From: Paenibacillus amylolyticus
Lineage (GTDB): Bacteria > Bacillota > Bacilli > Paenibacillales > Paenibacillaceae
Length of the DNA: 64,000 bases
Direction: 5' to 3'
Assembly: GCF_001570725.1 (NCBI RefSeq)
Contig: NZ_BCNV01000005.1
Coordinates: forward strand, 310,001 to 374,000
Shown here: positions 51,629-61,094 of the stretch, in pieces
How the letters are laid out: each line of letters starts with the position of its first letter
How positions within the stretch are numbered: the first letter of the stretch is position 1
Translations under genes and position numbers: made by a program
Notes under the pieces: generated by a model
Told to the model about the DNA's origin: nothing
Databases searched by the model: none
The model's input: only the letters and a program-made list of their open reading frames with translations

Positions 51629-52942
51629 TTGAGAAAAAACAAAGGTTGGATGATGTTGCTGACGATGCTACTCATCACTTCACTACTTGCTGCATGTTCA
51701 TCCGGAGGTGGATCTTCGCAGGCAGGGGAGGAGATCAGTACAGATCCGGCAGATATCAAGGGCGAAATTACCGTCCTTACCCAACGTACAGATATTGTTG
51801 ATACCGTATTCAAAGATTACGCTGCTGAGTTCAATAAGGAATACCCGGATGTCAAAGTGAACTTCCAGGCACTGGCCGACTATGAAGGACAAGTGAAAAT
51901 CCGTATGAGCACCAAGGATTACGGTGACGTCCTGATGATCCCGACCAGCGTGCCGATCGCGGATATCCCGGACTTTTTCGAGCCGCTTGGCACGTACGAT
52001 GAATTGAAAGACAAATACACCGCCATTGAAGAACGTATGGTGGATGGTCAGGTATACGGTATCCCTACGGTCATCACGTTCTCCGGCATTATCTATAACA
52101 AACAGGTCTTCAAAGACGCAGGCATTACCGAATTGCCAAAAACACCGGAGCAATTCCAGGCTGCGCTTCAATTGGTCAAAGACAATACTGATGCAGTTCC
52201 GCTCTACACCAACTATGCATCCGGCTGGGCTCTCACCCAATGGGAATCGGATCTGCCAACCGTTGCAGGCAGCGTGGACTACGTGAACGTGGACCAACCG
52301 AATACAGATGAAAACTTTGTGCCTGGTCAGCCGCACTATGAACTGTACAAAGTGCTCTATGATGCAGCCAAGAACGGTCTAATCGAGAAAGATCCAACGA
52401 CAACCGACTGGGAAAGCTCCAAGGCTGATCTTGCCAAAGGCAAAATTGCCACGATGGCACTTGGTTCTTGGGCGATTACACAGATCCAGGGTATGACGGA
52501 TACACCGGACGACATCGGATTCCTTCCTTTCCCTACGAATGCAAGTGAGGTTGTGGTTCCGCTCTCCGCGGACTATAACATCGGCATGAACGTGAACAGT
52601 GAAAACAAACCTGCTGCGAAAGCCTGGATTGACTGGTTCTTGGCGAAGTCGAACTACGCAGTTGAACAAGGCGGCGGTATGGATGCAGACAAGAATGCTG
52701 AATTGCCACCCATTTTGGATCAATATAAAGATGTGAAATTCTCCACACTTACACCTGCCAAAGAAGGCCAGGAAGGTCTCGTTGATAAGATCGATAACGA
52801 AGGCGAAATCGGTCTCTGGCAGCCTGACTTCAAGAAACGCATTATCGAAGCGGGTATCGGTAACCGCAAGGAGTCATATGACGACATCATGAAGGACTTG
52901 AACGACAAGTGGGTCAAAGCACGGGCAGAACTTACGAAATAA
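51629..52942 (+). CDS. Sugar ABC transporter substrate-binding lipoprotein
   Basis: A 437-residue family 1 solute-binding protein. The lipoprotein signal peptide ends in the lipobox L-A-A-C22. The mature part has the two-lobed fold with EITVLTQRTD, EFNKEYPDVKVNFQ and KGKIATMALGSWAI as typical segments. It would deliver manno-oligosaccharides or related beta-glycans to the permeases that follow. The start is TTG 51629 with AGAGGGG about 8 bp before it. The permease gene is 202 bp downstream, with a palindromic stretch between (52985-53080). Confidence 0.92.
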   Translation: MRKNKGWMMLLTMLLITSLLAACSSGGGSSQAGEEISTDPADIKGEITVLTQRTDIVDTVFKDYAAEFNKEYPDVKVNFQALADYEGQVKIRMSTKDYGDVLMIPTSVPIADIPDFFEPLGTYDELKDKYTAIEERMVDGQVYGIPTVITFSGIIYNKQVFKDAGITELPKTPEQFQAALQLVKDNTDAVPLYTNYASGWALTQWESDLPTVAGSVDYVNVDQPNTDENFVPGQPHYELYKVLYDAAKNGLIEKDPTTTDWESSKADLAKGKIATMALGSWAITQIQGMTDTPDDIGFLPFPTNASEVVVPLSADYNIGMNVNSENKPAAKAWIDWFLAKSNYAVEQGGGMDADKNAELPPILDQYKDVKFSTLTPAKEGQEGLVDKIDNEGEIGLWQPDFKKRIIEAGIGNRKESYDDIMKDLNDKWVKARAELTK

Positions 52943-53144
52943 TTGGATTAACGTAAGTGGATCGGGCGATGAATGGACTGCGGGGAATAGGAATCCATTT
53001 CTGAATGGAGCATGGAGCATGGAGCATGTGGGATTTGAAAACGGGATGCCCATGCTCTTCCCCTGGCAGTTATTCCGCAGGAATTCCATTGGACGGGAGT
53101 CTTTCGATATATAGGCGGGTGAACCGCTTGGAGGTGTGGAGAGC

Positions 53145-54032
53145 ATGAAGTACTTAAAGGTTTCGAATTGGGGTTACTCAGCGCAACGCATATTTATCAT
53201 CTGTGCCTTCTCAATTATTCCGCTGGCGTTGCTGTTCACGTTTGCATACTTACCGGTCATCAACATGTTCAAATACAGTTTCACCGATTGGAACGGATAC
53301 AGCAAAAGGTTCGATTATGTTGGATTTGAGAACTATACGCGCATCTTTAGTGATCCCGAATACTTCAAAGTATTCATTGTCAGTTTGTACTACTTTGTGG
53401 CTACGTTCGTACAGATGGGCTTGGCACTTTACTTTGCCACGATTCTGAGTTTCAAAGTCCGAGGCAAAAACTTCTTCAAAGGCATATTGTTCTTCCCTTA
53501 TTTGCTGAATGGTGTAGCCATCGGTTTTATCTTCCTCTTTTTCTTCAAACCGGACGGTACACTCGATATGCTCATGCATGCTGTAGGACTAGGACAGTAC
53601 ACGCAGCTCTGGCTCGGTAATCCGAATATTATCAATGTATCTCTTGCAGGTGCATCGGTATGGAGATACATGGGCTTCAACTTTATCATTTTCCTGGGTG
53701 CGATCTCCTCCATTCCGAAGGATGTATATGAAGCATCGGATATTGACGGGGCCAACCGCTGGCAGCAATTCCGCCATATCATTTTGCCGAGTATAACGCG
53801 TATCCTGCAGCTTAACCTGATCTTGGCCATTAGCGGCGCAATTAGTGCGTTCGATATTCCATATATCATGACCGATGGTTCCAACGGCAGTATGACATTT
53901 GTCATCCAAACGGTTCACTTGGCATTTAAATATGGCAAGCTGGGACTGGCATCCGCCATGGCTGTGGTGCTGCTCATGATCGTTATTCTTGTTACGCTCG
54001 TGCAGCGCGTCACCATGAAAGGGGAGGAATAA
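53145..54032 (+). CDS. Sugar ABC transporter permease 1 (LplB/UgpA-like)
   Basis: A 295-residue inner-membrane permease with six helices and the EAA loop ISSIPKDVYEASDIDGANRWQQFRHIILPSI (about 185-215), where a shared ATPase docks. TTGGAGGT lies 9 bp before ATG 53145; the GTG at 53136 in the frame is part of the ribosome site. It pairs with the next permease, which starts 2 bp after its stop. Confidence 0.92.
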   Translation: MKYLKVSNWGYSAQRIFIICAFSIIPLALLFTFAYLPVINMFKYSFTDWNGYSKRFDYVGFENYTRIFSDPEYFKVFIVSLYYFVATFVQMGLALYFATILSFKVRGKNFFKGILFFPYLLNGVAIGFIFLFFFKPDGTLDMLMHAVGLGQYTQLWLGNPNIINVSLAGASVWRYMGFNFIIFLGAISSIPKDVYEASDIDGANRWQQFRHIILPSITRILQLNLILAISGAISAFDIPYIMTDGSNGSMTFVIQTVHLAFKYGKLGLASAMAVVLLMIVILVTLVQRVTMKGEE

Positions 54033-54034
54033 AC

Positions 54035-54868
54035 GTGACAAAATTCAAATACACCCTTGCGAGCGTGGTTAAATATGCTTCCCTTATTCTTGCAGCGTTT
54101 ATTGCACTGTTACCGATCGTGGTCATCCTGTTTGCATCACTCAAAACGAATGCGGAATACGCCACCAGCAGCCCGCTTGCTCCACCAGCCAACTGGCTGA
54201 ACTTTGCGAACTACGCGAAGGCCTTTGTGGATGGCAACATGCTGGTCGGTTTCAAAAATACAATTATTATCCTGGTCATCTCCATTATAGGAGCGACCTT
54301 AACTGGTTCCATGATTGCGTATGTGCTGGATCGGTTCAAATTCAAAGGCAAGAAAATTATGGTCGCGGCATTTCTGCTCGCTACCCTGATTCCAAGTGTT
54401 ACGACGCAGGTCGCCACATTCCAGATCATCAACGCGCTCGACCTGTTTAACACACGCTGGGCGGCCATCGTGATGTACCTGGGTACAGATATCATCGCGG
54501 TTTATATTTTCCTGCAGTTCCTGGGCTCCATCTCAAGTGCACTAGATGAATCCGCCATGCTGGACGGTGCTTCGTACTTCACGATCTACTGGAAAATCAT
54601 TCTGCCACTGCTGAAACCGGCCATTGTAACAGTCATTATCGTGAAGGGTGTGAACATCTATAACGACTTCTACACACCGTTCCTGTACATGCCGAAGACC
54701 GATCTACAGGTCATATCCACCGCCTTGTTCAAATTCAAGGGACCGTTCGGATCGCAGTGGGAGGTCATCAGCGCCGGCATTATGATTGCCATTATTCCAA
54801 CCATGATCATCTTCCTGTTGTTACAGAAATACATCTACAATGGCTTCGCGCAAGGCTCTGTTAAATAA
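54035..54868 (+). CDS. Sugar ABC transporter permease 2 (LplC/UgpE-like)
   Basis: A 277-residue permease with six helices and the EAA loop SISSALDESAMLDGASYFTIYWKIILPLL. The start is GTG 54035 after GGGGAGG. No ATPase gene is present in the cluster. In Firmicutes such CUT1 importers usually borrow a general MsmX-type ATPase encoded elsewhere, so that is the likely energy source here. Confidence 0.92.
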   Translation: MTKFKYTLASVVKYASLILAAFIALLPIVVILFASLKTNAEYATSSPLAPPANWLNFANYAKAFVDGNMLVGFKNTIIILVISIIGATLTGSMIAYVLDRFKFKGKKIMVAAFLLATLIPSVTTQVATFQIINALDLFNTRWAAIVMYLGTDIIAVYIFLQFLGSISSALDESAMLDGASYFTIYWKIILPLLKPAIVTVIIVKGVNIYNDFYTPFLYMPKTDLQVISTALFKFKGPFGSQWEVISAGIMIAIIPTMIIFLLLQKYIYNGFAQGSVK

Positions 54869-54890
54869 AAAAACGAAGGGAGAAATGAAA

Positions 54891-55928
54891 ATGTCAGTTG
54901 CTGAAACAAAAAACGTACACATTGTTGGGGATGCTTTGCCGAATATGCCGTGGGAAGCCAAACCGGAGGGAACGGAAGGCCCGGTATGGAGACACTCGGC
55001 GAACCCCGTGGTTCCGCGTAACCCGGTCAAAGGCGTTGCCCGTATTTTCAACAGTGCCGTTGTACCGTATGAAGGAAAATTCATTGGTGTATTCCGCGCG
55101 GAAACCGTTAATGGGCGTCCACATCTGCACATGGGTGCAAGCGAAGATGGTCTGGAGTGGACAATTGAAGAGGAACGCATTGCATTTGTAGATGAAAATG
55201 GCGATCCGTTCATGCCGAACTATGCGTATGACCCGCGTCTGGTCAAAGTCGAGGATACGTATTACATCATCTGGTGTACCGATTTCTACGGCGCAGCATT
55301 GGGACTGGCGAAGACGGATGATTTCAAAACATTTGTCCGTCTCGAAAATCCAATGCTGCCGTTCAACCGTAATGGCGTGTTGTTCCCTCGCAAAATCAAC
55401 GATAACTATGTGATGTTGTCCAGACCGAGCGACAGTGGACATACCCCATTCGGAGACATTTTCCTGAGTGAAAGCCCGGATCTCGTGTACTGGGGCAAGC
55501 ACCGTCATGTGATGAGCAAAGGCGGCCAAGGCTGGTGGCAATCGGTCAAAATTGGCGGCGGGCCCGCTCCGATCGAAACGTCTGAAGGCTGGCTGATGTT
55601 CTACCACGGCGTAACTGGAACCTGTAACGGTTTGGTATATAGCATGGGGGCAGTTATTCTGGATCTGGATGAGCCGTCCAAAGTAAAATATCGTTCATCC
55701 AACTTTGTACTGACACCGGAAAAATGGTACGAAGAGCAAGGCTTCGTTGATAACGTCATCTTCCCATGCGCAACACTGCATGATGCAGAAACTGGGCGTA
55801 TTGCCATCTATTACGGCGCTGCCGACACGTATGTTGGCGTCGCTTACACGACCATCGAAGAGATTGTGAACTATGTGATCCAGACCGATGAAGTTATCGC
55901 CGGAGATCACGAGGAAGGCAAGCTGTAA
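54891..55928 (+). CDS. GH130 beta-1,4-mannooligosaccharide phosphorylase-like enzyme
   Basis: A 345-residue GH130 propeller, shorter at the N-terminus than the enzyme at 49033 and closer to subfamily 2 (mannooligosaccharide phosphorylases). The catalytic motif is N-Y-A-Y-D-P-R-L-V, with phosphate-site segments KIGGGPAPIETSEG, FYHGV and FVDNVIFPCA. It would shorten imported manno-oligosaccharides from the non-reducing end with release of mannose 1-phosphate. ATG 54891 has AAGGGAG 8 bp upstream; the frame extends to 54840 inside the permease gene. No signal peptide, so cytoplasmic. Confidence 0.88.
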   Translation: MSVAETKNVHIVGDALPNMPWEAKPEGTEGPVWRHSANPVVPRNPVKGVARIFNSAVVPYEGKFIGVFRAETVNGRPHLHMGASEDGLEWTIEEERIAFVDENGDPFMPNYAYDPRLVKVEDTYYIIWCTDFYGAALGLAKTDDFKTFVRLENPMLPFNRNGVLFPRKINDNYVMLSRPSDSGHTPFGDIFLSESPDLVYWGKHRHVMSKGGQGWWQSVKIGGGPAPIETSEGWLMFYHGVTGTCNGLVYSMGAVILDLDEPSKVKYRSSNFVLTPEKWYEEQGFVDNVIFPCATLHDAETGRIAIYYGAADTYVGVAYTTIEEIVNYVIQTDEVIAGDHEEGKL

Positions 55929-55929
55929 T

Positions 55930-56100
55930 CGAAGTGAAGTGCAGAACCAATCTGAAGAAGCGAAGTGGTCGCATTTATCCCCGGATTTTCCCCTTATATA
56001 AAAGGGATTAATAGAAATCTGGGGATAACGGCGATCGGAAGATGGTACTGCAATCGTAGTGAAAGTGTATACATTCGGCCATTCTTTTTACATTAAATGA
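55930..56100 (-). repeat. Dispersed foldable repeat, copy D (inverted, diverged)
   Basis: On the minus strand it reads TTCCGATCG-C-CGTTATCCCC, then a CCC...GGG tip, AAAATCCGGGGATAA, and CGCTTCTTCAG, the same order as in copies A-C. The ends have drifted and the small second hairpin is absent. It lies between the GH130 and GH113 genes, directly after the GH130 stop, and may attenuate read-through into the GH113 gene. Confidence 0.7.
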
Positions 56101-56125
56101 ACAGGAACACTGGGGAGTAATGCAA

Positions 56126-57067
56126 ATGGATTACATCAAGGGATTTACATTTGGCTGGATGAGTGGCAGGGGAGACTTCCGCAAGCCGGAAGCCAAAGAA
56201 TCCTTGCGCCTGATGGCTGAACGTACAGGCAGTTCTCATGTTATTTTTGCTCTGGCGGCACATCAGGATCATCCGCAGGCAGTAGAAGTAAAGTATCGGG
56301 GTGCACATCTGGTGGAGGATGATGAACTGGTGGACATGATGCGATATGCTCGTACACTCGGGCTGCGTGTCATTCTGAAACCAACCGTCAACTGTACCGA
56401 TGGCACATGGCGTGCACACATTAACTTTTTTGATATCGATGTGCCGTGTGAGCCGAAGTGGAAGGATTGGTTCCGCAGCTACATGGCATTTCAGAAGCAT
56501 TATGCAGCGATTGCAGAGCAGGAAAAGTGTGAGATGTTCATCGTAGGCTGTGAGATGGTGCAATCCGAGCGTCGGGATCAGGAATGGCGCGAGGTGATCG
56601 CCGGTGTGCGTGAAGTGTACACGGGACTGGTGTCATACAACACGGACAAATATCAGGAAGGTCATGTGAACTGGTGGGATGCCGTGGATGTCATCTCTTC
56701 CAGTGGTTACTATCCCATCGGAGATTGGGAGGCACAGCTGGATCGAATTGAGCAGGCGATTGCTCCTTATGGCAAACCCTTTTTCTTCGCGGAAGCCGGT
56801 TGTCCCAGCCGCAGCGGATCAGCTCAGGTGCCGAATGATTGGGGATTAGCAGGTGAAGTGAATGCTGAAGAACAGGAGCGTTTCTATGAAGCGATGTTCC
56901 GACATGTCAGTCAGCGTGACTGGGTACGCGGATTCGGTCTGTGGGACTGGAGCGCGCATCTACACGCGGAGAAGGATGCCCTGACCGATGACGGATATGG
57001 AGTTTACGGTAAACCTGCTGAGCAGGTCATTCGTCGGTTCTATGAGGGCGTCACTGTAGACGTTTAA
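56126..57067 (+). CDS. GH113 beta-1,4-mannanase-like enzyme
   Basis: A 313-residue TIM-barrel protein of GH113 (clan GH-A), opening KGFTFGWMSGRGDFRKP. The likely acid/base is E143 in V-G-C-E-M and the nucleophile E223 in F-F-A-E-A-G-C-P-S. There is no signal peptide, so it should act in the cytoplasm on imported manno-oligosaccharides or glucomanno-oligosaccharides, not on polymer. ATG 56126 lies 8 bp after GGGGAG; ATG 56120 is too close to it. It closes the mannan cluster and is followed by a terminator. Confidence 0.9.
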   Translation: MDYIKGFTFGWMSGRGDFRKPEAKESLRLMAERTGSSHVIFALAAHQDHPQAVEVKYRGAHLVEDDELVDMMRYARTLGLRVILKPTVNCTDGTWRAHINFFDIDVPCEPKWKDWFRSYMAFQKHYAAIAEQEKCEMFIVGCEMVQSERRDQEWREVIAGVREVYTGLVSYNTDKYQEGHVNWWDAVDVISSSGYYPIGDWEAQLDRIEQAIAPYGKPFFFAEAGCPSRSGSAQVPNDWGLAGEVNAEEQERFYEAMFRHVSQRDWVRGFGLWDWSAHLHAEKDALTDDGYGVYGKPAEQVIRRFYEGVTVDV

Positions 57068-57211
57068 ACGAGAAACAAGAAGGTGTATATGGAGATGGAT
57101 TCCAGTGATATATCTGCCTATGTACTTTCGTGATTTCCATGCTGTAAGCAAGGAATAGCAGATTATTGTTGAGCTTATTTTTGAAGTTGTGATTCATATT
57201 CAGTTCGAGAG

Positions 57212-57241
57212 GCTCTTCCTCCTACAGGAAGGGCTTTTTTG
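57212..57241 (+). terminator. Terminator after the mannan cluster
   Basis: GCTCTTCCT / loop / AGGAAGGGC, 9 bp counting one G-U pair, followed by TTTTTT. Confidence 0.85.
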
Positions 57242-57278
57242 GCATATTTAGTAGTGATACATACAATGTCGAATTTTG

Positions 57279-57335
57279 TTGACAAAAGGAGGGCTCCTGC
57301 CTATTCTTAATGGATGAATATGATAATCATTATCA
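57279..57335 (+). promoter_or_regulatory. Promoter and perfect Fur box of the Nik-like operon
   Basis: TTGACA (57279-57284), 17-bp spacer, TATTCT (57302-57307). Start is expected near 57314. TGATAATCATTATCA (57321-57335) is the exact 7-1-7 Fur consensus, directly after the start point. Iron-dependent repression is the natural reading; Zur boxes differ in sequence. Confidence 0.85.
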
Positions 57336-57363
57336 CAAAATAGAGAAAAGGGGTTCAACATCC

Positions 57364-58998
57364 ATGTCTGTACAACATCGCAAATCTTCGGCCCTCACGC
57401 TGGCAACTATGCTCTTGTTGCTATTCGTTATCGTGGGTTGCAGCAATACAGGAAGTGGAGATGAATCTTCATCTGCTGCTTCGGATCAAACATCAACGAA
57501 GTCGATTACGATGTCATGGCCACGTGATATCGGTACAATGAATCCGCACACGTACAATCCTTCGCAATTATTTGCCCAATCCATGCTCTATGAGCCGCTA
57601 ATCAGTTACCAGAAGGACGGAAAACTGGAACCTGCTCTGGCAGAATCATGGACCATCTCCGATGACGGCAAAGTATATACATTCAAGCTTCGCCAAGGTG
57701 TGAAATTCTCAGATGGTACGCCATTTAATGCTGAGATTGTGAAAAAGAATTTTGACGCTGTAATGAAAAATAAAGATACACATAGCTGGCTGGGCATTGT
57801 AGGTGTGCTCGACAAGACCGAGGTTGTGGACGATCAGACCTTCCGAATGACACTCACAGAGCCGTATTATCCTGTGCTTCAGGACTTATCGGTGGTTCGT
57901 CCTTTCCGCTTCCTGGGTGAAGCCGGATTCCCGGATGACGGAGATACATCCCAAGGCATCAAAGAACCGGTTGGAACGGGCCCGTGGATGCTGGCTGAGT
58001 ACAAGCAGGACGAATATGCCGTCTTCAAGCGTAACCCGAACTATTGGGGAACAGCACCGAAGGTAGATCAGATTACGGTCAAAATCATTCCTGACGGTGA
58101 AACCCGTGTACTCGCTTTTGAAAAAGGCGATCTCGACCTGATCTATGGTGAAGGTGTGATCAGTCTGGATGCGTTCCAGCAGCTGCGTGACAATGATGAA
58201 TATGTGACTCAATTGTCTGATCCGGTGGGTACTCGCAGCTTGCTGCTGAACTCTTCCAATCCGAAGCTGTCCGATGTCAGAGTACGGATGGCGCTTCAGC
58301 AAGGGTTTAACAAACAGGCGATGGTGGAAGGTGTTACTTCCGGTTTGGAAGAACCAGCCGATACCGTATTGTCCAAAAACTACCCGTACACCAATGTAGA
58401 CCTGGAACCAATCACGTATGACGTGGAGAAATCCAAAGTTTTACTGGATGAAGCGGGCTGGAAGTTGCCTGCAGGTGGCACGGTTCGTGAGAAAGACGGG
58501 CAGCAGCTTGATTTTGAGATGATTTTTGACAAGACAGACCCGATTCAGAAAGCGATGGCTGAGACCATTCAGGCGGAATGGAGCGAGCTTGGGGTTAAGG
58601 TAAACCTCACTGGACTGGAACTGACGGTACAGATCAAACGTTTGAAAGCCAATGATTTCGACCTGTATTTCTGGTACAACTATGGCGCTCCGTATGATCC
58701 ACATTCCTTCATTAACGTTGTGGCAAGCCCTGGATTCGGGATTTCCGAGACCCTGAGTGCGTTACCGATGAAAAAGGAACTGGACGATCAGGTGCATGCA
58801 GCACTGTCATCCACAGACGAGACGAAACGCCAGGAGCTGTATGGCTCTATCTTGAAAACACTTCAGGAGCAATCGGCGATCGTACCGATCTCTTATATTA
58901 AGAAAACGGCTGTATATCAGAAGAAAATCTCCAACTTTATTTTCCCGGCGAACCGTGATGAAAATCCGTTTGTAGGAATTGAATTGGGCAATCAATAA
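57364..58998 (+). CDS. NikA/OppA-type substrate-binding lipoprotein
   Basis: A 544-residue family 5 solute-binding lipoprotein; lipobox V-G-C at about residue 27. Domain pattern as in NikA/CntA: ITMSWPRDIGTMNPHTYNPSQLFAQSMLYEPLISY, GVKFSDGTPFNAEIVKKNFDAV, GTGPWMLAEYKQDEY, and LYFWYNYGAPYDPHSF. It delivers a metal complex, metallophore or peptide to the next two permeases; the Fur box argues for a metal or metallophore. ATG 57364 follows AAAAGGGG. The stop codon is directly joined to repeat C. Confidence 0.9.
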   Translation: MSVQHRKSSALTLATMLLLLFVIVGCSNTGSGDESSSAASDQTSTKSITMSWPRDIGTMNPHTYNPSQLFAQSMLYEPLISYQKDGKLEPALAESWTISDDGKVYTFKLRQGVKFSDGTPFNAEIVKKNFDAVMKNKDTHSWLGIVGVLDKTEVVDDQTFRMTLTEPYYPVLQDLSVVRPFRFLGEAGFPDDGDTSQGIKEPVGTGPWMLAEYKQDEYAVFKRNPNYWGTAPKVDQITVKIIPDGETRVLAFEKGDLDLIYGEGVISLDAFQQLRDNDEYVTQLSDPVGTRSLLLNSSNPKLSDVRVRMALQQGFNKQAMVEGVTSGLEEPADTVLSKNYPYTNVDLEPITYDVEKSKVLLDEAGWKLPAGGTVREKDGQQLDFEMIFDKTDPIQKAMAETIQAEWSELGVKVNLTGLELTVQIKRLKANDFDLYFWYNYGAPYDPHSFINVVASPGFGISETLSALPMKKELDDQVHAALSSTDETKRQELYGSILKTLQEQSAIVPISYIKKTAVYQKKISNFIFPANRDENPFVGIELGNQ

Positions 58999-59233
58999 TT
59001 TGTATAAGTTCAACTAAAGAATGTTTACACTTGCCACTCCGATGACAGAATAACCTTCCGATCGCTGTTATCCCCAGATTTTTTTGATTCCCTTTCTAAA
59101 GGGAAAATCCGGTGATAGCGTATGCTTCCGATGTAGCTTTCTTTCAGAAAGCTTTTAGGCGAACGCTACGCTTCTTCAGGTTTTTTCTGTCCTCTCCGTT
59201 CTCGTGTAAAAAAATTAGTTGAACTTATATAGT
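58999..59233 (+). repeat. Dispersed foldable repeat, copy C (235 bp)
   Basis: The innermost 15 bp of the terminal inverted repeats are perfect (TATAAGTTCAACTAA at 59003-59017 against 59215-59229). Inside are the same nested stems as in copy B, including TATCCCC..AAAATCCGGTGATA and AGCTTTCT/AGAAAGCT. It starts at the base after the NikA-like stop codon and separates that gene from its permease genes. Confidence 0.88.
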
Positions 59234-59284
59234 GATTTCAAGAGTAATAAGCTCATGTAGCTTGAGAACAGGGAGGAATGTTCA

Positions 59285-60229
59285 GTGATCGGTTATATTG
59301 GTAAACGAATGATCGCGATCATTCCTATCGTTTTTATCGCTACACTCGTTACCTTTGCGCTTATTCATATTTCACCGGTTGATCCGGCCGAGGCTTATCT
59401 TACAGCCGCTCACATCTATCCGACACCGGAGCTGCTTGCGCAAAAACGGCATGAGTTCGGTCTGGATCAGCCGTTGTTAACCCAATATGCGCATACGATT
59501 CAGAAGATTGCCAAGCTCGACTTTGGCACTTCGTATCTCACCAACAAACCCGTATGGGATGAAGTGAAATTAAGGCTTCCGGCTACGGCTGAGCTCGCCT
59601 TCTGGAGTATGTTGTTATCGGTTTTAGTAAGTATTCCTTTGGGAATACTGGCGGCGGTGTATAAGAATAGCTGGATTGACATGGTCAGCCGTGCGATTTC
59701 CTATTTTGGAGCATCTATTCCGCAGTTCTGGCTCGGTTACCTGCTGATCTTCTTTTTCGCAGTGAAATTGGACTGGCTGCCTGTGGAGGGGCGTGGATCG
59801 TGGGAGAATCTGGTTCTGCCTACGATTACACTCTCTTTGATTCTTATTGCGGTCTACACCCGATTGTTGCGTTCCAGCGTACTGGAGCAATTGCAGGAGA
59901 CATATGTACAGTACGCGAGAACACGCGGGATTCGCGAACGAGTCATTATGCTGAAACATGTGCTGAAAATCGCCATATCGCCCCTTATTACAGGAATGGG
60001 CATGAGTATGGGCAAGCTGCTCACAGGCACCATTATTGTAGAGCAGGTCTTTTCCTGGCCGGGGTTCGGACGATACTTTGTCGATGCGATATTTAACCGG
60101 GATATTCCCGTTATTCAATGTTATGTCTTCCTGGCGGCCTGCCTGTTCATCGTATGCAATCTGCTCGTTGATCTGGTGCAGCTCGTTATGGATCCACGGA
60201 TTTCAGCGAAAGGACGGGCAGAACATTGA
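59285..60229 (+). CDS. NikB/DppB-type ABC permease
   Basis: A 314-residue permease with six helices. The N-terminus MIGYIGKRMIAIIPIVFIATLVTFALIH is typical of the DppB family, and the EAA loop is LEQLQETYVQYARTRGIRERVIMLKHVLKIAISPLI. The start is GTG 59285 after CAGGGAGG. It follows the binding-protein gene across repeat C, so some control between the genes is possible. The next gene overlaps its stop codon. Confidence 0.92.
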   Translation: MIGYIGKRMIAIIPIVFIATLVTFALIHISPVDPAEAYLTAAHIYPTPELLAQKRHEFGLDQPLLTQYAHTIQKIAKLDFGTSYLTNKPVWDEVKLRLPATAELAFWSMLLSVLVSIPLGILAAVYKNSWIDMVSRAISYFGASIPQFWLGYLLIFFFAVKLDWLPVEGRGSWENLVLPTITLSLILIAVYTRLLRSSVLEQLQETYVQYARTRGIRERVIMLKHVLKIAISPLITGMGMSMGKLLTGTIIVEQVFSWPGFGRYFVDAIFNRDIPVIQCYVFLAACLFIVCNLLVDLVQLVMDPRISAKGRAEH

Positions 60230-61056
60230 TAAACAAATGGCGTGCGGTATTTAAAGGACAGAGAGCGATCCAGATCTGCTCGGTGATCATATTGCTTTTC
60301 TTCGTGATTGCGTTATTAGCTCCATGGATTGCTCCTCATGACCCGGTGAAGGTGAATCTGTTGCAGAAGCTGGCGAGTCCATCGCTTGAGCATTGGCTCG
60401 GAACGGATCATCTGGGACGCGACAATCTCACCAGACTGATGTATGGAGCGCGGGTGTCGCTCGGATTTGCCACCCTGATCTTCCTGTCATCTTTGCTCAT
60501 TGGTGTCATTGTAGGTTCAATCTCCGGTTACCTTGGTAGCTGGGTGGACAGTCTGCTGATGCGCTTGTGTGAAGGCATTATGGCGTTTCCGAATCTGGTG
60601 CTGGTGCTCGGTATTGTAGGGATCTTTGGTCCAGGTCTGATGCAGGTGCTTCTGGCCCTCATGATGGTGCAGTGGGTATATTATGCACGTATCTGCCGGA
60701 ACATGGTCGTTAGTCTGAAGGAACGGAACTTCATCGCAGCGGCACGGGTTAGCGGCTCTTCTTCGTGGACGATTATTCGCAAACATATCATCCCCAACGT
60801 GCAACGTCCGATCGTTGTGATGGGTACTCTGGAGATGGGGTGGGCGATTATGGATATATCTGCTCTGTCCTTCCTGGGACTCGGTATTCAACCACCGAAT
60901 GCAGAATGGGGCGCTATGATTCATGAAGGGACAGGTTATATTCGCAGTCATCCGGAGTTGATGATCTATCCAGGTGCCTTGATTTTACTGGTAGTTATTA
61001 CGTTCAACATCTTAGGTGAAGCGTTATCCGAGCGTTATGGTATAGCAAAAAGGTAG
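60226..61056 (+). CDS. NikC/DppC-type ABC permease
   Basis: A 276-residue permease, six helices, with the DppC hallmark LASPSLEHWLGTDHLGRDNLTRLMYGARVSL and the EAA loop RNMVVSLKERNFIAAARVSGSSSWTIIRKHIIPNV. The start is TTG 60226, whose last two bases belong to the TGA stop of the previous gene, so translation is coupled. It forms the channel with the NikB-like protein. Confidence 0.92.
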   Translation: MINKWRAVFKGQRAIQICSVIILLFFVIALLAPWIAPHDPVKVNLLQKLASPSLEHWLGTDHLGRDNLTRLMYGARVSLGFATLIFLSSLLIGVIVGSISGYLGSWVDSLLMRLCEGIMAFPNLVLVLGIVGIFGPGLMQVLLALMMVQWVYYARICRNMVVSLKERNFIAAARVSGSSSWTIIRKHIIPNVQRPIVVMGTLEMGWAIMDISALSFLGLGIQPPNAEWGAMIHEGTGYIRSHPELMIYPGALILLVVITFNILGEALSERYGIAKR

Positions 61057-61094
61057 TAATTCGGAACCGAAGGCATATGGAGGTGAACGTGACG

